Part shown: piece after piece, positions 34,624 to 43,088 of the stretch | Layout of the letters: each line of letters opens with the position of its first letter | Position numbering within the stretch: position 1 is the first letter of the stretch | NCBI GenBank assembly: GCA_016291655.1 | Contig: JAEEYF010000022.1 | Span: 1 to 64,000 of the forward strand | DNA from: Lachnospiraceae bacterium | Lineage (GTDB): Bacteria; Bacillota; Clostridia; Lachnospirales; Lachnospiraceae | Length of the DNA: 64,000 bases | Direction: 5' to 3' | Translations under genes and position numbers: made by a program | Notes under the pieces: model-generated | Seen by the model: the letters and a program-made list of their open reading frames with translations, nothing else | Told to the model about the DNA's origin: nothing | Databases searched by the model: none

Positions 34624-34733
34624 ATCTATAATTCTTTTATATTTCATCAAGTCCCGTGGCGCAGTAATTGTAACAGCTAATCATTTTTACACAAGAGTCG
34701 GTTTGACTCACTGTCTACACAAGGGAGTTACCT

Positions 34734-36452
34734 ATGAAAAAACTATCTGAATATGTTCTCAAATACCGATACAAATACCTTATTGCCGTTTTATGCATAG
34801 TGATCGGTGTTGTCGCTGAGAACAAAAAACCTGAGCTTATCAGAAACATCGTAGATGAAGTCATCGGAAACGGTGAATTCAGCCTGCTTCCCGGTCTTTT
34901 ACTCGGTATCGCGGCTATCGGACTGATAAGAACCTTTACACAATATATCAAGGAATTCACTTTTGACGTCACCGGGGTTAAAGTCGGTAACGAAGTACGC
35001 TTTGACCTCTTCAAGCACATCCAGAAGCTTTCACTCAACTTTTTTGACAAAGCAAACACAGGTGAGATCCTTGCCCGCTTGAAAAACGACATTGATGCCA
35101 TTGCCTTCGGAGGTGTAGGCTTCATTATCATGCTGGCCATTGAGATCCTGCTTCACACAAGCATGGTCATTTACTGCATGTTTCGTCTCTCTCCCAAGCT
35201 TTCCATCTTCCCTGTCTGCATTCTGCCCATAGGCATAGCTCTGGCGGCCATATTGGAAAAGAAGCTCGACAAGGTCTATGACAAGCTTAGTGAAGAAAAC
35301 GCGGATATGAATACCGTCGCTCAGGAAAATATTGCGGGAGTACGCACAGTAAAGGCATTTTCCAGAGAAAAATACGAACTGGACAAATTCCGTCGTCACA
35401 ACAAAAAATACTTTAACATCAGCATGGATCTTTCTAAGGTTCTGGTACGCTATGAACCCCTGTTTGACCTGATCACCAGACTGCTGCCCATCGGAGCTCT
35501 CCTTATCGGAGGCCGTATGGTCATTTCCGAAGAGATCACTCTCGGAACTCTGGCTGCATTCGTCGTTTACTGTGACTTTCTGGTATGGCCCATGGAAACC
35601 ATCGGCTGGGTAAGCAATGAGATAGCTTCGGCTTTTGCTTCTTACAAGAAACTTAAAAAGGTTTCAAAAGAAAAACCTCTCATCACAAATCCCGAAAACC
35701 CGATCTTTCTTGAAACAGTCAAGGGTTCCGTTGAATTTGACAACGTTTCCTTTAAGCTGGACAACAAAGATATTTTGAAGGACATCTCTTTCAAACTTCC
35801 TGCAGGAAAAACCCTTGGTATCATGGGAGCCACCGGATCCGGAAAAACCTCGATCCTTACTCTTTTGTTCCGTTTCTACGATACCGATTCGGGAACCATA
35901 AAGCTGGATGGCACAGACATTAAGGACCTTTCACTCACCCAGCTCCGACAGAGCATTGCCCAGGTATCTCAGGATGTTTTCCTCTTCTCCGATACCATCA
36001 GTGAAAATGTCCGTTTCGGAAAGCACGAAGGTACATCGGATGAACTCGTGCATAAATGTCTTGAGATGGCCAGAGCCGATGAGTTCGTCGATCAGCTGTC
36101 CGAGGGCGAAGAAACTGTTATCGGAGAACGTGGTGTCGGACTTTCCGGCGGACAAAAACAAAGGATCAGCATTGCCAGAGCCTTGGCAAAGAATGCTCCG
36201 ATCCTGGTTCTCGATGATTCCACTTCCGCATTGGATACCGAAACCGAGCTTGAGATCCAGAAAGTGCTTAACAATCTGTCCGATACTACGAAGATCATCA
36301 TCGGACATCGTATTTCGGCAGTAAGACATGCGGACGAGATCATCGTTCTAAAGGACGGGGCTATCGCCGAACGCGGTACTCACGATGAACTTCTTGCTCT
36401 CCGGGGCTTATACTTTGAAACCTATTGCGCACAATACGGGGAGGTGGCATAA
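34734..36452 (+). CDS. ABC exporter half-transporter, degenerate-site subunit (BmrC-like)
   Basis: A 572-aa membrane-ATPase fusion. Six transmembrane segments occupy about 15-300 and the ATPase 330-565: Walker A GATGSGKTS, Q-loop, signature LSGGQKQR, Walker B ILVLDDSTSALD and H-loop IGHR. The catalytic Glu after Walker B is replaced by Asp, a known mark of the degenerate nucleotide site in heterodimeric exporters such as BmrCD and TM287/288. GGGAG precedes the ATG, and the stop overlaps the next start (TAATG). With the partner it probably exports drugs or peptides; the leader control points to antibiotics. Confidence 0.93.
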   Translation: MKKLSEYVLKYRYKYLIAVLCIVIGVVAENKKPELIRNIVDEVIGNGEFSLLPGLLLGIAAIGLIRTFTQYIKEFTFDVTGVKVGNEVRFDLFKHIQKLSLNFFDKANTGEILARLKNDIDAIAFGGVGFIIMLAIEILLHTSMVIYCMFRLSPKLSIFPVCILPIGIALAAILEKKLDKVYDKLSEENADMNTVAQENIAGVRTVKAFSREKYELDKFRRHNKKYFNISMDLSKVLVRYEPLFDLITRLLPIGALLIGGRMVISEEITLGTLAAFVVYCDFLVWPMETIGWVSNEIASAFASYKKLKKVSKEKPLITNPENPIFLETVKGSVEFDNVSFKLDNKDILKDISFKLPAGKTLGIMGATGSGKTSILTLLFRFYDTDSGTIKLDGTDIKDLSLTQLRQSIAQVSQDVFLFSDTISENVRFGKHEGTSDELVHKCLEMARADEFVDQLSEGEETVIGERGVGLSGGQKQRISIARALAKNAPILVLDDSTSALDTETELEIQKVLNNLSDTTKIIIGHRISAVRHADEIIVLKDGAIAERGTHDELLALRGLYFETYCAQYGEVA

Positions 36453-38221
36453 TGGCCGTCAATTCAACAAAAAAAGACGAAAACACCGCTCTTGCCGACA
36501 AGACAAGAACGATACTTCGTCTTGCTAAATATCTTTTGAAATACAAGGGAACAATCGCTGTAGTTCTTGCCGTTATCGCAGTTGCTACTGCCATAACGCT
36601 TATTAATCCGCTTATCATCGAATATGCGATCAATGTCTGCATAGCGGATAAAGACTATGACTCGCTTTACAAGCTTACATTTGTCGCTTTGGCACTTAAT
36701 TTCATTCTCTTTGCCGCAGTAAAAGGAAGAATGTATCTGATGGCAAAGATATCCAACAAAATACTTGTTACCATCCGTGATGAATTATACACTCATCTTC
36801 AGAAGCTGGGACTCAGGTTCTATGACAGCCTTCCCGCAGGAAAGATCCTTTCGCGTGTTATCGAAGATGTAAACTCACTTAAGGGTGTTCTGCAGGATCT
36901 GGTTGTTACCCTGCTTCCTCAGTTCATTACACTTGTGGCTGTTCTTGTGATCATGTTTGTGAAAAATCCGCCTCTGGCGGCAGCAACGCTTATTTCCACT
37001 CCGCTGCTCATCGCCGGACTGTTCTACATTCGGATTAAATGTTCATCACTCTGGCATATTCACAGTAAAAAGTCCTCGAATCTTTCGGGCGTTATCCATG
37101 AGGATATTTCCGGAATGCGTATAATCCAAGGCTTTGCAGCCGAATCCGAATCCGCTGCCTCCTTTGAAACCGCAGTAAATGAGCACCAGGACTCTTTCAG
37201 AAATGCCGTTAAGATCGGAGATCTTTTCAACTCCATCATAGAGTTCACTACCATGTTATCCACAGTTTGCATGTACTATGTCGGAGTTAAGCTCATAGGC
37301 ATAGACGCAGCGCCCGTCGGAACTTTGATAGCCTTTTCCACATATGCGGGGATGATCTGGCATCCCATATCTCAATTGGGCAGTCTTTACACCAACCTTG
37401 TCAGAAATGTCGCAAAAGCAAACAGGATCTTTGAGGTTATCGATACGGCACCGGAAGTTTTTGACAGAGAAGGAGCCACAGAACTGCCGGAGATCGGCGG
37501 TCGTGTGGAATTTAAGGATGTTTCCTTCTCATATGACGGCAAAAAGGAAGTATTGGATAATGTCAGCTTCACCGTTAACCCCGGCGAGACCATTGCTCTT
37601 GTCGGTCCTACAGGTGCGGGAAAGTCTACCATCGCAAACCTTATCAGCCGTTTCTATGACATAAAAGACGGCCGGATCCTCATTGACGATCACGACCTGA
37701 CCTCAGTAACGATTGAGAGCCTTCGCAAGCAGATGGGTGTTATGACACAGGATAATTTCCTGTTTACCGGCACTATTGCCGAAAACATCCGCTACGGTAA
37801 ACTTGACGCAACTCAGGAGGAGATCGAAGCAGCTGCCAAGGCTGTCAATGCTCATGATTTCATCATTAAGCTTGAAAAAGGCTACGACACCGAGCTGCAG
37901 GAGAGAGGCGCGGGACTTTCGGTCGGACAGCGCCAGCTTCTGGCCTTTGCAAGGACCATGGTTTCCATGCCGAAGATCCTGATCCTTGACGAAGCAACCT
38001 CATCCATTGATACTCAGAGCGAGATAATGGTACAGAAGGGTATTGCTGAGCTTTTAAAGGGGAGAACTTCCTTTGTTATCGCTCACCGTCTTTCGACGAT
38101 CAAAAATGCAGACCGTATCTTTGTCGTAGATCACGGCCAAATCGTTGAGGCCGGTTCTCATAACGAGCTGATGGCCAAAAAGGGAGAGTACTACAACCTT
38201 TATATGGCGCAAACCGCCTAA
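36452..38221 (+). CDS. ABC exporter half-transporter, catalytic-site subunit (BmrD-like)
   Basis: The 589-aa partner starts at 36452 after GGGGAGGTG, one base into the previous stop. It has six membrane segments (about 30-320) and an ATPase domain: Walker A GPTGAGKST, Walker B ILILDEATSSID with the catalytic Glu intact, and H-loop IAHR. Its signature is LSVGQ rather than LSGGQ. The altered signature faces the partner's Walker B Asp in the dimer, so both lesions lie in one site and the other site is intact. This strongly supports an obligate heterodimer. Confidence 0.93.
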   Translation: MAVNSTKKDENTALADKTRTILRLAKYLLKYKGTIAVVLAVIAVATAITLINPLIIEYAINVCIADKDYDSLYKLTFVALALNFILFAAVKGRMYLMAKISNKILVTIRDELYTHLQKLGLRFYDSLPAGKILSRVIEDVNSLKGVLQDLVVTLLPQFITLVAVLVIMFVKNPPLAAATLISTPLLIAGLFYIRIKCSSLWHIHSKKSSNLSGVIHEDISGMRIIQGFAAESESAASFETAVNEHQDSFRNAVKIGDLFNSIIEFTTMLSTVCMYYVGVKLIGIDAAPVGTLIAFSTYAGMIWHPISQLGSLYTNLVRNVAKANRIFEVIDTAPEVFDREGATELPEIGGRVEFKDVSFSYDGKKEVLDNVSFTVNPGETIALVGPTGAGKSTIANLISRFYDIKDGRILIDDHDLTSVTIESLRKQMGVMTQDNFLFTGTIAENIRYGKLDATQEEIEAAAKAVNAHDFIIKLEKGYDTELQERGAGLSVGQRQLLAFARTMVSMPKILILDEATSSIDTQSEIMVQKGIAELLKGRTSFVIAHRLSTIKNADRIFVVDHGQIVEAGSHNELMAKKGEYYNLYMAQTA

Positions 38222-38227
38222 AAAAGG

Positions 38228-38273
38228 AGCTTACGTGAATTGATCGCTTTTCACGTAAGCTCTTGTTTTTTAG
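38228..38273. terminator. Bidirectional terminator after the ABC exporter
   Basis: A 13-bp perfect stem (38228-38240 with 38251-38263) is followed by TTGTTTTTT on the plus strand and preceded by AAAAAA, so it serves the converging radical SAM gene too, whose stop lies at its right edge. Confidence 0.92.
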
Positions 38274-39187
38274 CTTTCAAAGGGCGGTATAAAGCTTTCC
38301 TTTGCCACATCGCCCTCCTGAATAAATGCATTTGTTATTCCAAGACCTATGGCATGATCCACCAGCCGAGCATACTCTCTTTTTGTACATTTCCTGTCGA
38401 TCTCTTTATATTCTTCGGGTATCTTAAACGGTGTATATTGACTCATAAGCGAAAGATAGACCGAATCGCCGTAGGTTTCGTATATATACCTTACACATTC
38501 CTTTGATTCCTTCACATGTCCGGGAAGAAGAAGATTTCTTACGATAATTCCCTTCTTCATGATACCCCTGTCATCAAACTCCGCTGTTCCGACCTGTCTG
38601 AACATCTCTGCGATCGCCGTCTTTGCAATTTCGGGATAATCGGCAGCTTTTGAGTACCTCTCGGCAAGATCCCGGGTAATGTACTTAAAGTCCGCCAGAT
38701 ATATGTCTATCAGACCTTCCATCGATCTTAACACATCCACATCGTCATAGGATGATGTATTTGCGACCACAGGTATCCTCAGTCTGTCCTTTACAAGCAA
38801 AAGGCTGTCTTTTATCTGAAGATAGTAGTGGGAGGGAGTGACCAGATTTATATTGTTTGCTCCCATATCCTGTAGCTTCAGGAATTCTTCCGCCAGTTCC
38901 TCTTTACTGACTTCCCTGCCGACCGCAGCACGCGAGATCTCCTTGTTCTGACAATATACGCACCGAAGATTACAGCCTGAAAAAAAGACCGTTCCTGACC
39001 CTTCTTTCCCTGACAAACACGGCTCTTCCCAGAAGTGAAGAGCCGCCCTTGAAATCATTATTCTGTTTGATACTCCGCAGTAACCTACTCGTCGGTTTCC
39101 TTCGTTTCCTCGGGAACTTCCGTCTCCGGCATCTCCGCGTTCTGCTCCGCACTTTCGGGGGCAGGAATAACACTTATTTTTGAGCAT
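38270..39187 (-). CDS. Radical SAM protein, PflX/COG1313-like
   Basis: A 305-aa iron-sulfur protein related to pyruvate formate-lyase activases but of unknown target. The N-terminus has a first cysteine cluster (CYSCPRKCGAER and GYCG) typical of this group, then the radical SAM motif CNLRCVYC near residue 70. Later parts (NLVTPSHY, DIYLADFKY) match the barrel of the family. It overlaps the 3' end of lgt by 103 nt in another frame, and the overlapping part encodes the conserved first Cys motif, so the start is probably real. Only a weak AGGA lies upstream. Confidence 0.87.
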   Translation of the reverse strand: MLKNKCYSCPRKCGAERGDAGDGSSRGNEGNRRVGYCGVSNRIMISRAALHFWEEPCLSGKEGSGTVFFSGCNLRCVYCQNKEISRAAVGREVSKEELAEEFLKLQDMGANNINLVTPSHYYLQIKDSLLLVKDRLRIPVVANTSSYDDVDVLRSMEGLIDIYLADFKYITRDLAERYSKAADYPEIAKTAIAEMFRQVGTAEFDDRGIMKKGIIVRNLLLPGHVKESKECVRYIYETYGDSVYLSLMSQYTPFKIPEEYKEIDRKCTKREYARLVDHAIGLGITNAFIQEGDVAKESFIPPFES

Positions 39188-39921
39188 AATACGAATAATC
39201 CTATGCCTGCTGCCAAAATGAAAAATGAGATAAACTGTGATGTTGAAAGCTTTCCGACCATTCCTCTTTCCAGATCTCCGCGGAATATCTCTATGATGAA
39301 ACGTCCGATACTGTAAAAGATCAGATAGAAGGCAGAAACCTGACCGGGTTTCTTGAAAAATCGCGAGATCACAAATACAAGGATCGCGAAGTTCAGGAAA
39401 TTAGCCGCGGATGACATGATCTGAGTAGGGTAGAGCCATACATTGTTTGGTGCAAATCTGGATTCACGGAAAACAATATGTATCGCACTTTTGGTCTCTG
39501 CACCGTAGCAGCAGCCTGCAAGCAGACATCCGATCCTTCCGAAACCCTGTGCAATGGCAATCTCCGGAAGAACCAGATCAAACCATTGTAAAGTGTTCAG
39601 TTTCTTGATCCTGCAATAAATGATGCATGCGATGGAACCACCGATGATCCCTCCGTAAACCACAAAACCGTTTGCAATGTTCAAAAGCTGGGAAGGATCT
39701 CTGATAATAGATTTTATCTCAACTATATAATAAAGGATCTTTGCGCCGACCGCACCACCGAGTGCCGCACAGACAGCCAGATCGAATGCTCTGTCAGCAT
39801 CCAGGCCTCTTCTTTTTACTCTTTGCTCCAAAACCAGATATGCGGTAATAATACCTACAGCGATCATTAATCCGTATCCGTGGACCGATATTGAACCGAT
39901 CTTAAACAAAACGTCCTTCAT
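39085..39921 (-). CDS. lgt: Prolipoprotein diacylglyceryl transferase Lgt
   Basis: Lgt attaches diacylglycerol to the lipobox cysteine of prelipoproteins in the membrane. The 278-aa protein has about seven membrane segments and the motifs HGYGLMIAVGI, FVVYGGIIGGSI (catalytic Tyr/Gly region) and GRIGCLLAGCCYG. After the last segment there is a ~30-residue acidic tail (APESAEQNAEMPETEVPEE) encoded entirely in the overlap with the next gene; it is not part of the conserved enzyme. Several lipoproteins in this window are its substrates. Confidence 0.95.
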   Translation of the reverse strand: MKDVLFKIGSISVHGYGLMIAVGIITAYLVLEQRVKRRGLDADRAFDLAVCAALGGAVGAKILYYIVEIKSIIRDPSQLLNIANGFVVYGGIIGGSIACIIYCRIKKLNTLQWFDLVLPEIAIAQGFGRIGCLLAGCCYGAETKSAIHIVFRESRFAPNNVWLYPTQIMSSAANFLNFAILVFVISRFFKKPGQVSAFYLIFYSIGRFIIEIFRGDLERGMVGKLSTSQFISFFILAAGIGLFVLCSKISVIPAPESAEQNAEMPETEVPEETKETDE

Positions 39922-39960
39922 GGGTCTTCTCCCTTTAAAAATTACTCAGCCTTTTTGTCG

Positions 39961-39990
39961 TAAAAAAGGTGGTGTCAAACGACACCACCT
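39961..39990 (-). terminator. Intrinsic terminator of the transketolase unit
   Basis: AGGTGGTGTC and GACACCACCT (39967-39976 with 39981-39990) form a 10-bp stem; TTTTTTA follows on the minus strand. Confidence 0.93.
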
Positions 39991-40034
39991 AAATATACTA
40001 TAATTCAAACTATTTTGCAATCGAAAACCGATGT

Positions 40035-42026
40035 TTACTTACCGAGCGTCTTCTTTACGGTCGCAACAACGTTCTCTGTTGTGAAGCCGAACTTAGGGAA
40101 GAGTACGGAGTAAGGAGCGGAAGCGCCGAAGCCCTTCATTGTAACTGTTTCTCCGTCAAGTCCAACGTACTTGCCCCAACCGAAGTCGGAAAGTGCTTCA
40201 ACCGCAACTCTTGCACGAACATTCTTGGGAAGTACCTTATTCTTGTACTCATCGGACTGCTCTTCGAATACATCTGTTGAAGGCATTGAAACAACTCTTA
40301 CATCAATGCCGTCCTTGATGAGCTCAGCCTTTGCATTAACTGCCCATTGAACTTCGGAACCGGTAGCGATGATGATCGCATCGGGTGTAGCCTTTTCAGA
40401 ATCCTGCAGGATATATCCGCCCTTAAGAGCTTCCTTGGAGGAACCCTTAAGCTGAGGAAGATTCTGACGGGTAAGTACAAGAGCAGTAGGTGTTTCCTTG
40501 GATGTAACCGCTGCATACCATGCTGCGATGGTCTCCGTTGCATCTGCGGGACGGAATACATGGAAGTTTGGAAGCGAACGGAGCATAGCAAGCTGCTCGA
40601 TGGGCTCATGTGTAGGTCCGTCTTCTCCGACACCGATGGAATCGTGTGTGAATACGTAGGTTGTAGGAATCTTCATTATGGAAGAAAGTCTTGCCATAGG
40701 CTTTGTGTAATCCGAGAATACGAAGAAGGTGGATACAAAGCCACGAAGGCCGTGAAGTGTGATACCGTTCCCGATGGCGGTCATTGCGATCTCACGAACA
40801 CCAAAATGCATGTTTCTGCCTGTTCGGTCTTCTGCGGAAAAATCACCCATTTCCTTCATATAGGTCTTGGTTGAAGGAGAAAGGTCTGCTGCACCGCCGA
40901 TGAGTCCGGGAACCTTTGTCTTAAGTCTGTTGATGACAGTTCCGGAAAGGTTTCTTGTTGCTTCCGGCTTGTCCTCAAATGCCCAGAACTCAGCATCGTC
41001 GATAAGAGGCTTTGCTATGTCTAAATCGAATTCATCATCCCATGCCTTCTTCATCTCAGGGAACTTAGCGCAGTAATCCGCGAACATCTTATTCCACTCG
41101 TCTTCTGCGGGAGCAAGGCTCTTTGTGATAGCAGCATAGTTATCGTAAACTTCCTGAGGTACAAAGAAAGGCTCCTGTGAAGGCCAGCCGAGATTTTCTT
41201 TAAGTGCGGTAACGTTCTCGTCTCCGAGAGGCTCGCCGTGAGCTGAAGCCTTGCCCTGCTTTGCGGGACATCCGAAACCGATCTGTGTCTTGCAGATGAT
41301 GCAGGAAGGACGATCCTTGTCAGCCTTTGCTTCATCGATCGCACGGCCTACAGCGTCCATATCATTTCCGTTGTCAACTACGATAACCTGGAAACCATAT
41401 GCTTCCATTCTCTTTGCAACATCCTCGGTGAAAGCGATGTCTGTGCTTCCCTCGATGGAGATCTTGTTTGAATCGTAGATAACGATCAGCTTTGAAAGCT
41501 TTAATGTACCGGCAAGAGAGAATGCTTCGTGGGAAATGCCTTCCATCATACATCCGTCGCCGCCGAGTGCATATGTATAGTGATCAACTACCGGGAATCC
41601 GGGCTTGTTGAACTTTGCTGCGAGATGAGCTTCTGCGATAGCCATTCCGACTGCCATGCCCATACCTGCTCCGAGAGGTCCTGTTGTTGCTTCAACGCCC
41701 CTTGTGTGACGGTACTCGGGATGACCGGGTGTAAGTGAATCCAGCTGTCTGAACTGCATCAGATCTTCCTTCTTGAGTCCGTAGCCGAACAGGTGAAGAA
41801 GGGAATAGAGAAGTGTTGAGCCGTGTCCGCCGGAAAGGATGAAACGGTCTCTGTCAGCCCAATCGGGATCTGCGGGATTGTGCTTCAACTTCTTTGCCCA
41901 AAGCTCGTATGCGATATCTGCACATCCGAGAGGAAGCCCGGGGTGTCCTGATTTTGCTTTCTGAACTGCGTCTGCCGCAAGTACACGGATAGCATTTGCG
42001 GACATCTGATCGATCTTGTTTGCCAT
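40035..42026 (-). CDS. tkt: Transketolase
   Basis: Transketolase moves two-carbon units between sugar phosphates in the non-oxidative pentose phosphate pathway using thiamine diphosphate. The 663-aa length is normal for a full-size enzyme. Seen: N-terminal SGHPGLPLG, the ThDP motif GDGCMMEGISHEA through YDSNKISIEG, the transketolase signature GEDGPTHEPIEQ, and the C-terminal VRVVSMPSTDVFEEQ. It follows a lipoprotein gene by 12 nt and shares its region with a transaldolase-type gene. Confidence 0.97.
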   Translation of the reverse strand: MANKIDQMSANAIRVLAADAVQKAKSGHPGLPLGCADIAYELWAKKLKHNPADPDWADRDRFILSGGHGSTLLYSLLHLFGYGLKKEDLMQFRQLDSLTPGHPEYRHTRGVEATTGPLGAGMGMAVGMAIAEAHLAAKFNKPGFPVVDHYTYALGGDGCMMEGISHEAFSLAGTLKLSKLIVIYDSNKISIEGSTDIAFTEDVAKRMEAYGFQVIVVDNGNDMDAVGRAIDEAKADKDRPSCIICKTQIGFGCPAKQGKASAHGEPLGDENVTALKENLGWPSQEPFFVPQEVYDNYAAITKSLAPAEDEWNKMFADYCAKFPEMKKAWDDEFDLDIAKPLIDDAEFWAFEDKPEATRNLSGTVINRLKTKVPGLIGGAADLSPSTKTYMKEMGDFSAEDRTGRNMHFGVREIAMTAIGNGITLHGLRGFVSTFFVFSDYTKPMARLSSIMKIPTTYVFTHDSIGVGEDGPTHEPIEQLAMLRSLPNFHVFRPADATETIAAWYAAVTSKETPTALVLTRQNLPQLKGSSKEALKGGYILQDSEKATPDAIIIATGSEVQWAVNAKAELIKDGIDVRVVSMPSTDVFEEQSDEYKNKVLPKNVRARVAVEALSDFGWGKYVGLDGETVTMKGFGASAPYSVLFPKFGFTTENVVATVKKTLGK

Positions 42027-42038
42027 TTGTTGTCTCCT

Positions 42039-42986
42039 TTATTGATTCTTTTGAAATTTGTTTTCTTTTGCTGTCGGTAGTTCAGTAATACTGCATGCTT
42101 CCATATCAAACAACAGGATTTCGGTTCCTATAAAATTACCAAACACAACAAGTTCATTTTCTGTACAGATTCCGCCCTCGTTACTTACGTGTCTGCCAAG
42201 ATCCCATTTTTGAACATTTCCGTCATTGTCTCTCTTCCAAAAAATACTGCTATCTACGGCTGCATTCTCTTCCAGACCGAAGATTCCTGCCTCTGTCACT
42301 GTAATGGCCGAATATCTTTCATTTAAGTGTTCCGCCTGATAGATTTGAGTGCTTTTTCCGTCAAGGAATAAATAATAGGTTGCTCCGTCATATAATTCTT
42401 CTTTCGGGTCAGAAAGTGTTGCAATGGCATAGTATACCTTGTCATTCCATACCTTTATAAACGAAACTTTTCCGGCAACAATTTGTTCAAGTTCCCCTGT
42501 CTGTAAGGAATAACGATTTAATCCGATGTAGTCAGAGTAGTATAAAGCATCAGATGTCAATGCTATATTTTTCCGGTCCGCTTTGGAGAGCAGTGCTACC
42601 TTTTTTTCTTCACTCGTCTTATAATTCAGGGAAACCAGATTGTCACCCTTTATATAATAACAGGTTTCACCTATGATTCCAACTATCTCAGACGAACGTT
42701 CCTTCGGTCCGGCACCTATCTTGGTAAACATTTTGTCTTTGAGTTCATACAGCTTTCCGTTTGAATTTATATAAATCTTATTATCATATGAAAGGACATC
42801 TCCGCTAGTTTCCACCGATCCGCTTTCTTTTGTTTTAACGTTGATCCATTGGATATTTCCGTCATTGTCCTGATAATAGACAACACTGTCGGAAATGCAC
42901 ATTCCCTTGATGTCATATGGATTAAAATTTGTACACCCGCCGGCAAACAGTAATATAAATACAATCAAGAAAATAAACTTTCTCAC
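42039..42986 (-). CDS. Lipoprotein with predicted beta-propeller repeats
   Basis: A 315-aa lipoprotein with a short signal and lipobox LFAGGC (Cys18). The mature part shows repeated segments of the type 'YYQDNDGNIQWIN', 'YYIKGDNLVSLN' and 'ALYYSDYIGLNRYS', as in DUF5050-like propellers. No catalytic motif is seen. It stands 12 nt ahead of transketolase, an odd neighbour for an extracellular protein. Function unknown; sensing or protein binding at the cell surface is possible. Confidence 0.75.
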   Translation of the reverse strand: MRKFIFLIVFILLFAGGCTNFNPYDIKGMCISDSVVYYQDNDGNIQWINVKTKESGSVETSGDVLSYDNKIYINSNGKLYELKDKMFTKIGAGPKERSSEIVGIIGETCYYIKGDNLVSLNYKTSEEKKVALLSKADRKNIALTSDALYYSDYIGLNRYSLQTGELEQIVAGKVSFIKVWNDKVYYAIATLSDPKEELYDGATYYLFLDGKSTQIYQAEHLNERYSAITVTEAGIFGLEENAAVDSSIFWKRDNDGNVQKWDLGRHVSNEGGICTENELVVFGNFIGTEILLFDMEACSITELPTAKENKFQKNQ

Positions 42987-43088
42987 ACTTACCTCCCAGG
43001 CGCCGGAGTCGGTACAGGGCTTTCATTTATACCTGGTCTTTCCGCATAAATTTCCAATTATATTTTTTTACAGATAGAGATCTCGTTC

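Larger units (their letters stand above)
34444..34733 (+). promoter_or_regulatory. Ribosome-controlled transcription attenuator
   Basis: The leader holds mutually exclusive pairings. (1) GAGGTAAG over the leader-peptide ribosome site (34482-34489) pairs perfectly with CTTACCTC (34546-34553). (2) TTACCTCGGTA (34547-34557) pairs 10 of 11 with TACCGTGGTAA (34596-34606), an antiterminator. (3) TACCGTGG (34596-34603) pairs with CCACGGTA (34609-34616) and is followed by seven T, the terminator. If a ribosome covers the leader start, pairing 1 cannot form, pairing 2 becomes possible and the terminator is lost. The inference is induction of the exporter by drugs that stall ribosomes, in the manner of bmrB-bmrCD in Bacillus subtilis. 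From 34624 to the ABC start there is a further hairpin (GAGTCGGTTTGACTC) flanked by two TACACAAG copies. Confidence 0.85.

Noticed and set aside
34650..34725. Possible complete tRNA downstream of the attenuator
   Set aside because: D-arm-like and T-arm-like pieces are present but no anticodon stem or 7-bp acceptor stem forms.
34444..34733. T-box riboswitch ahead of the ABC genes
   Set aside because: The T-box core AGGGTGGNACCGCG is absent, and the leader has a translated uORF instead.
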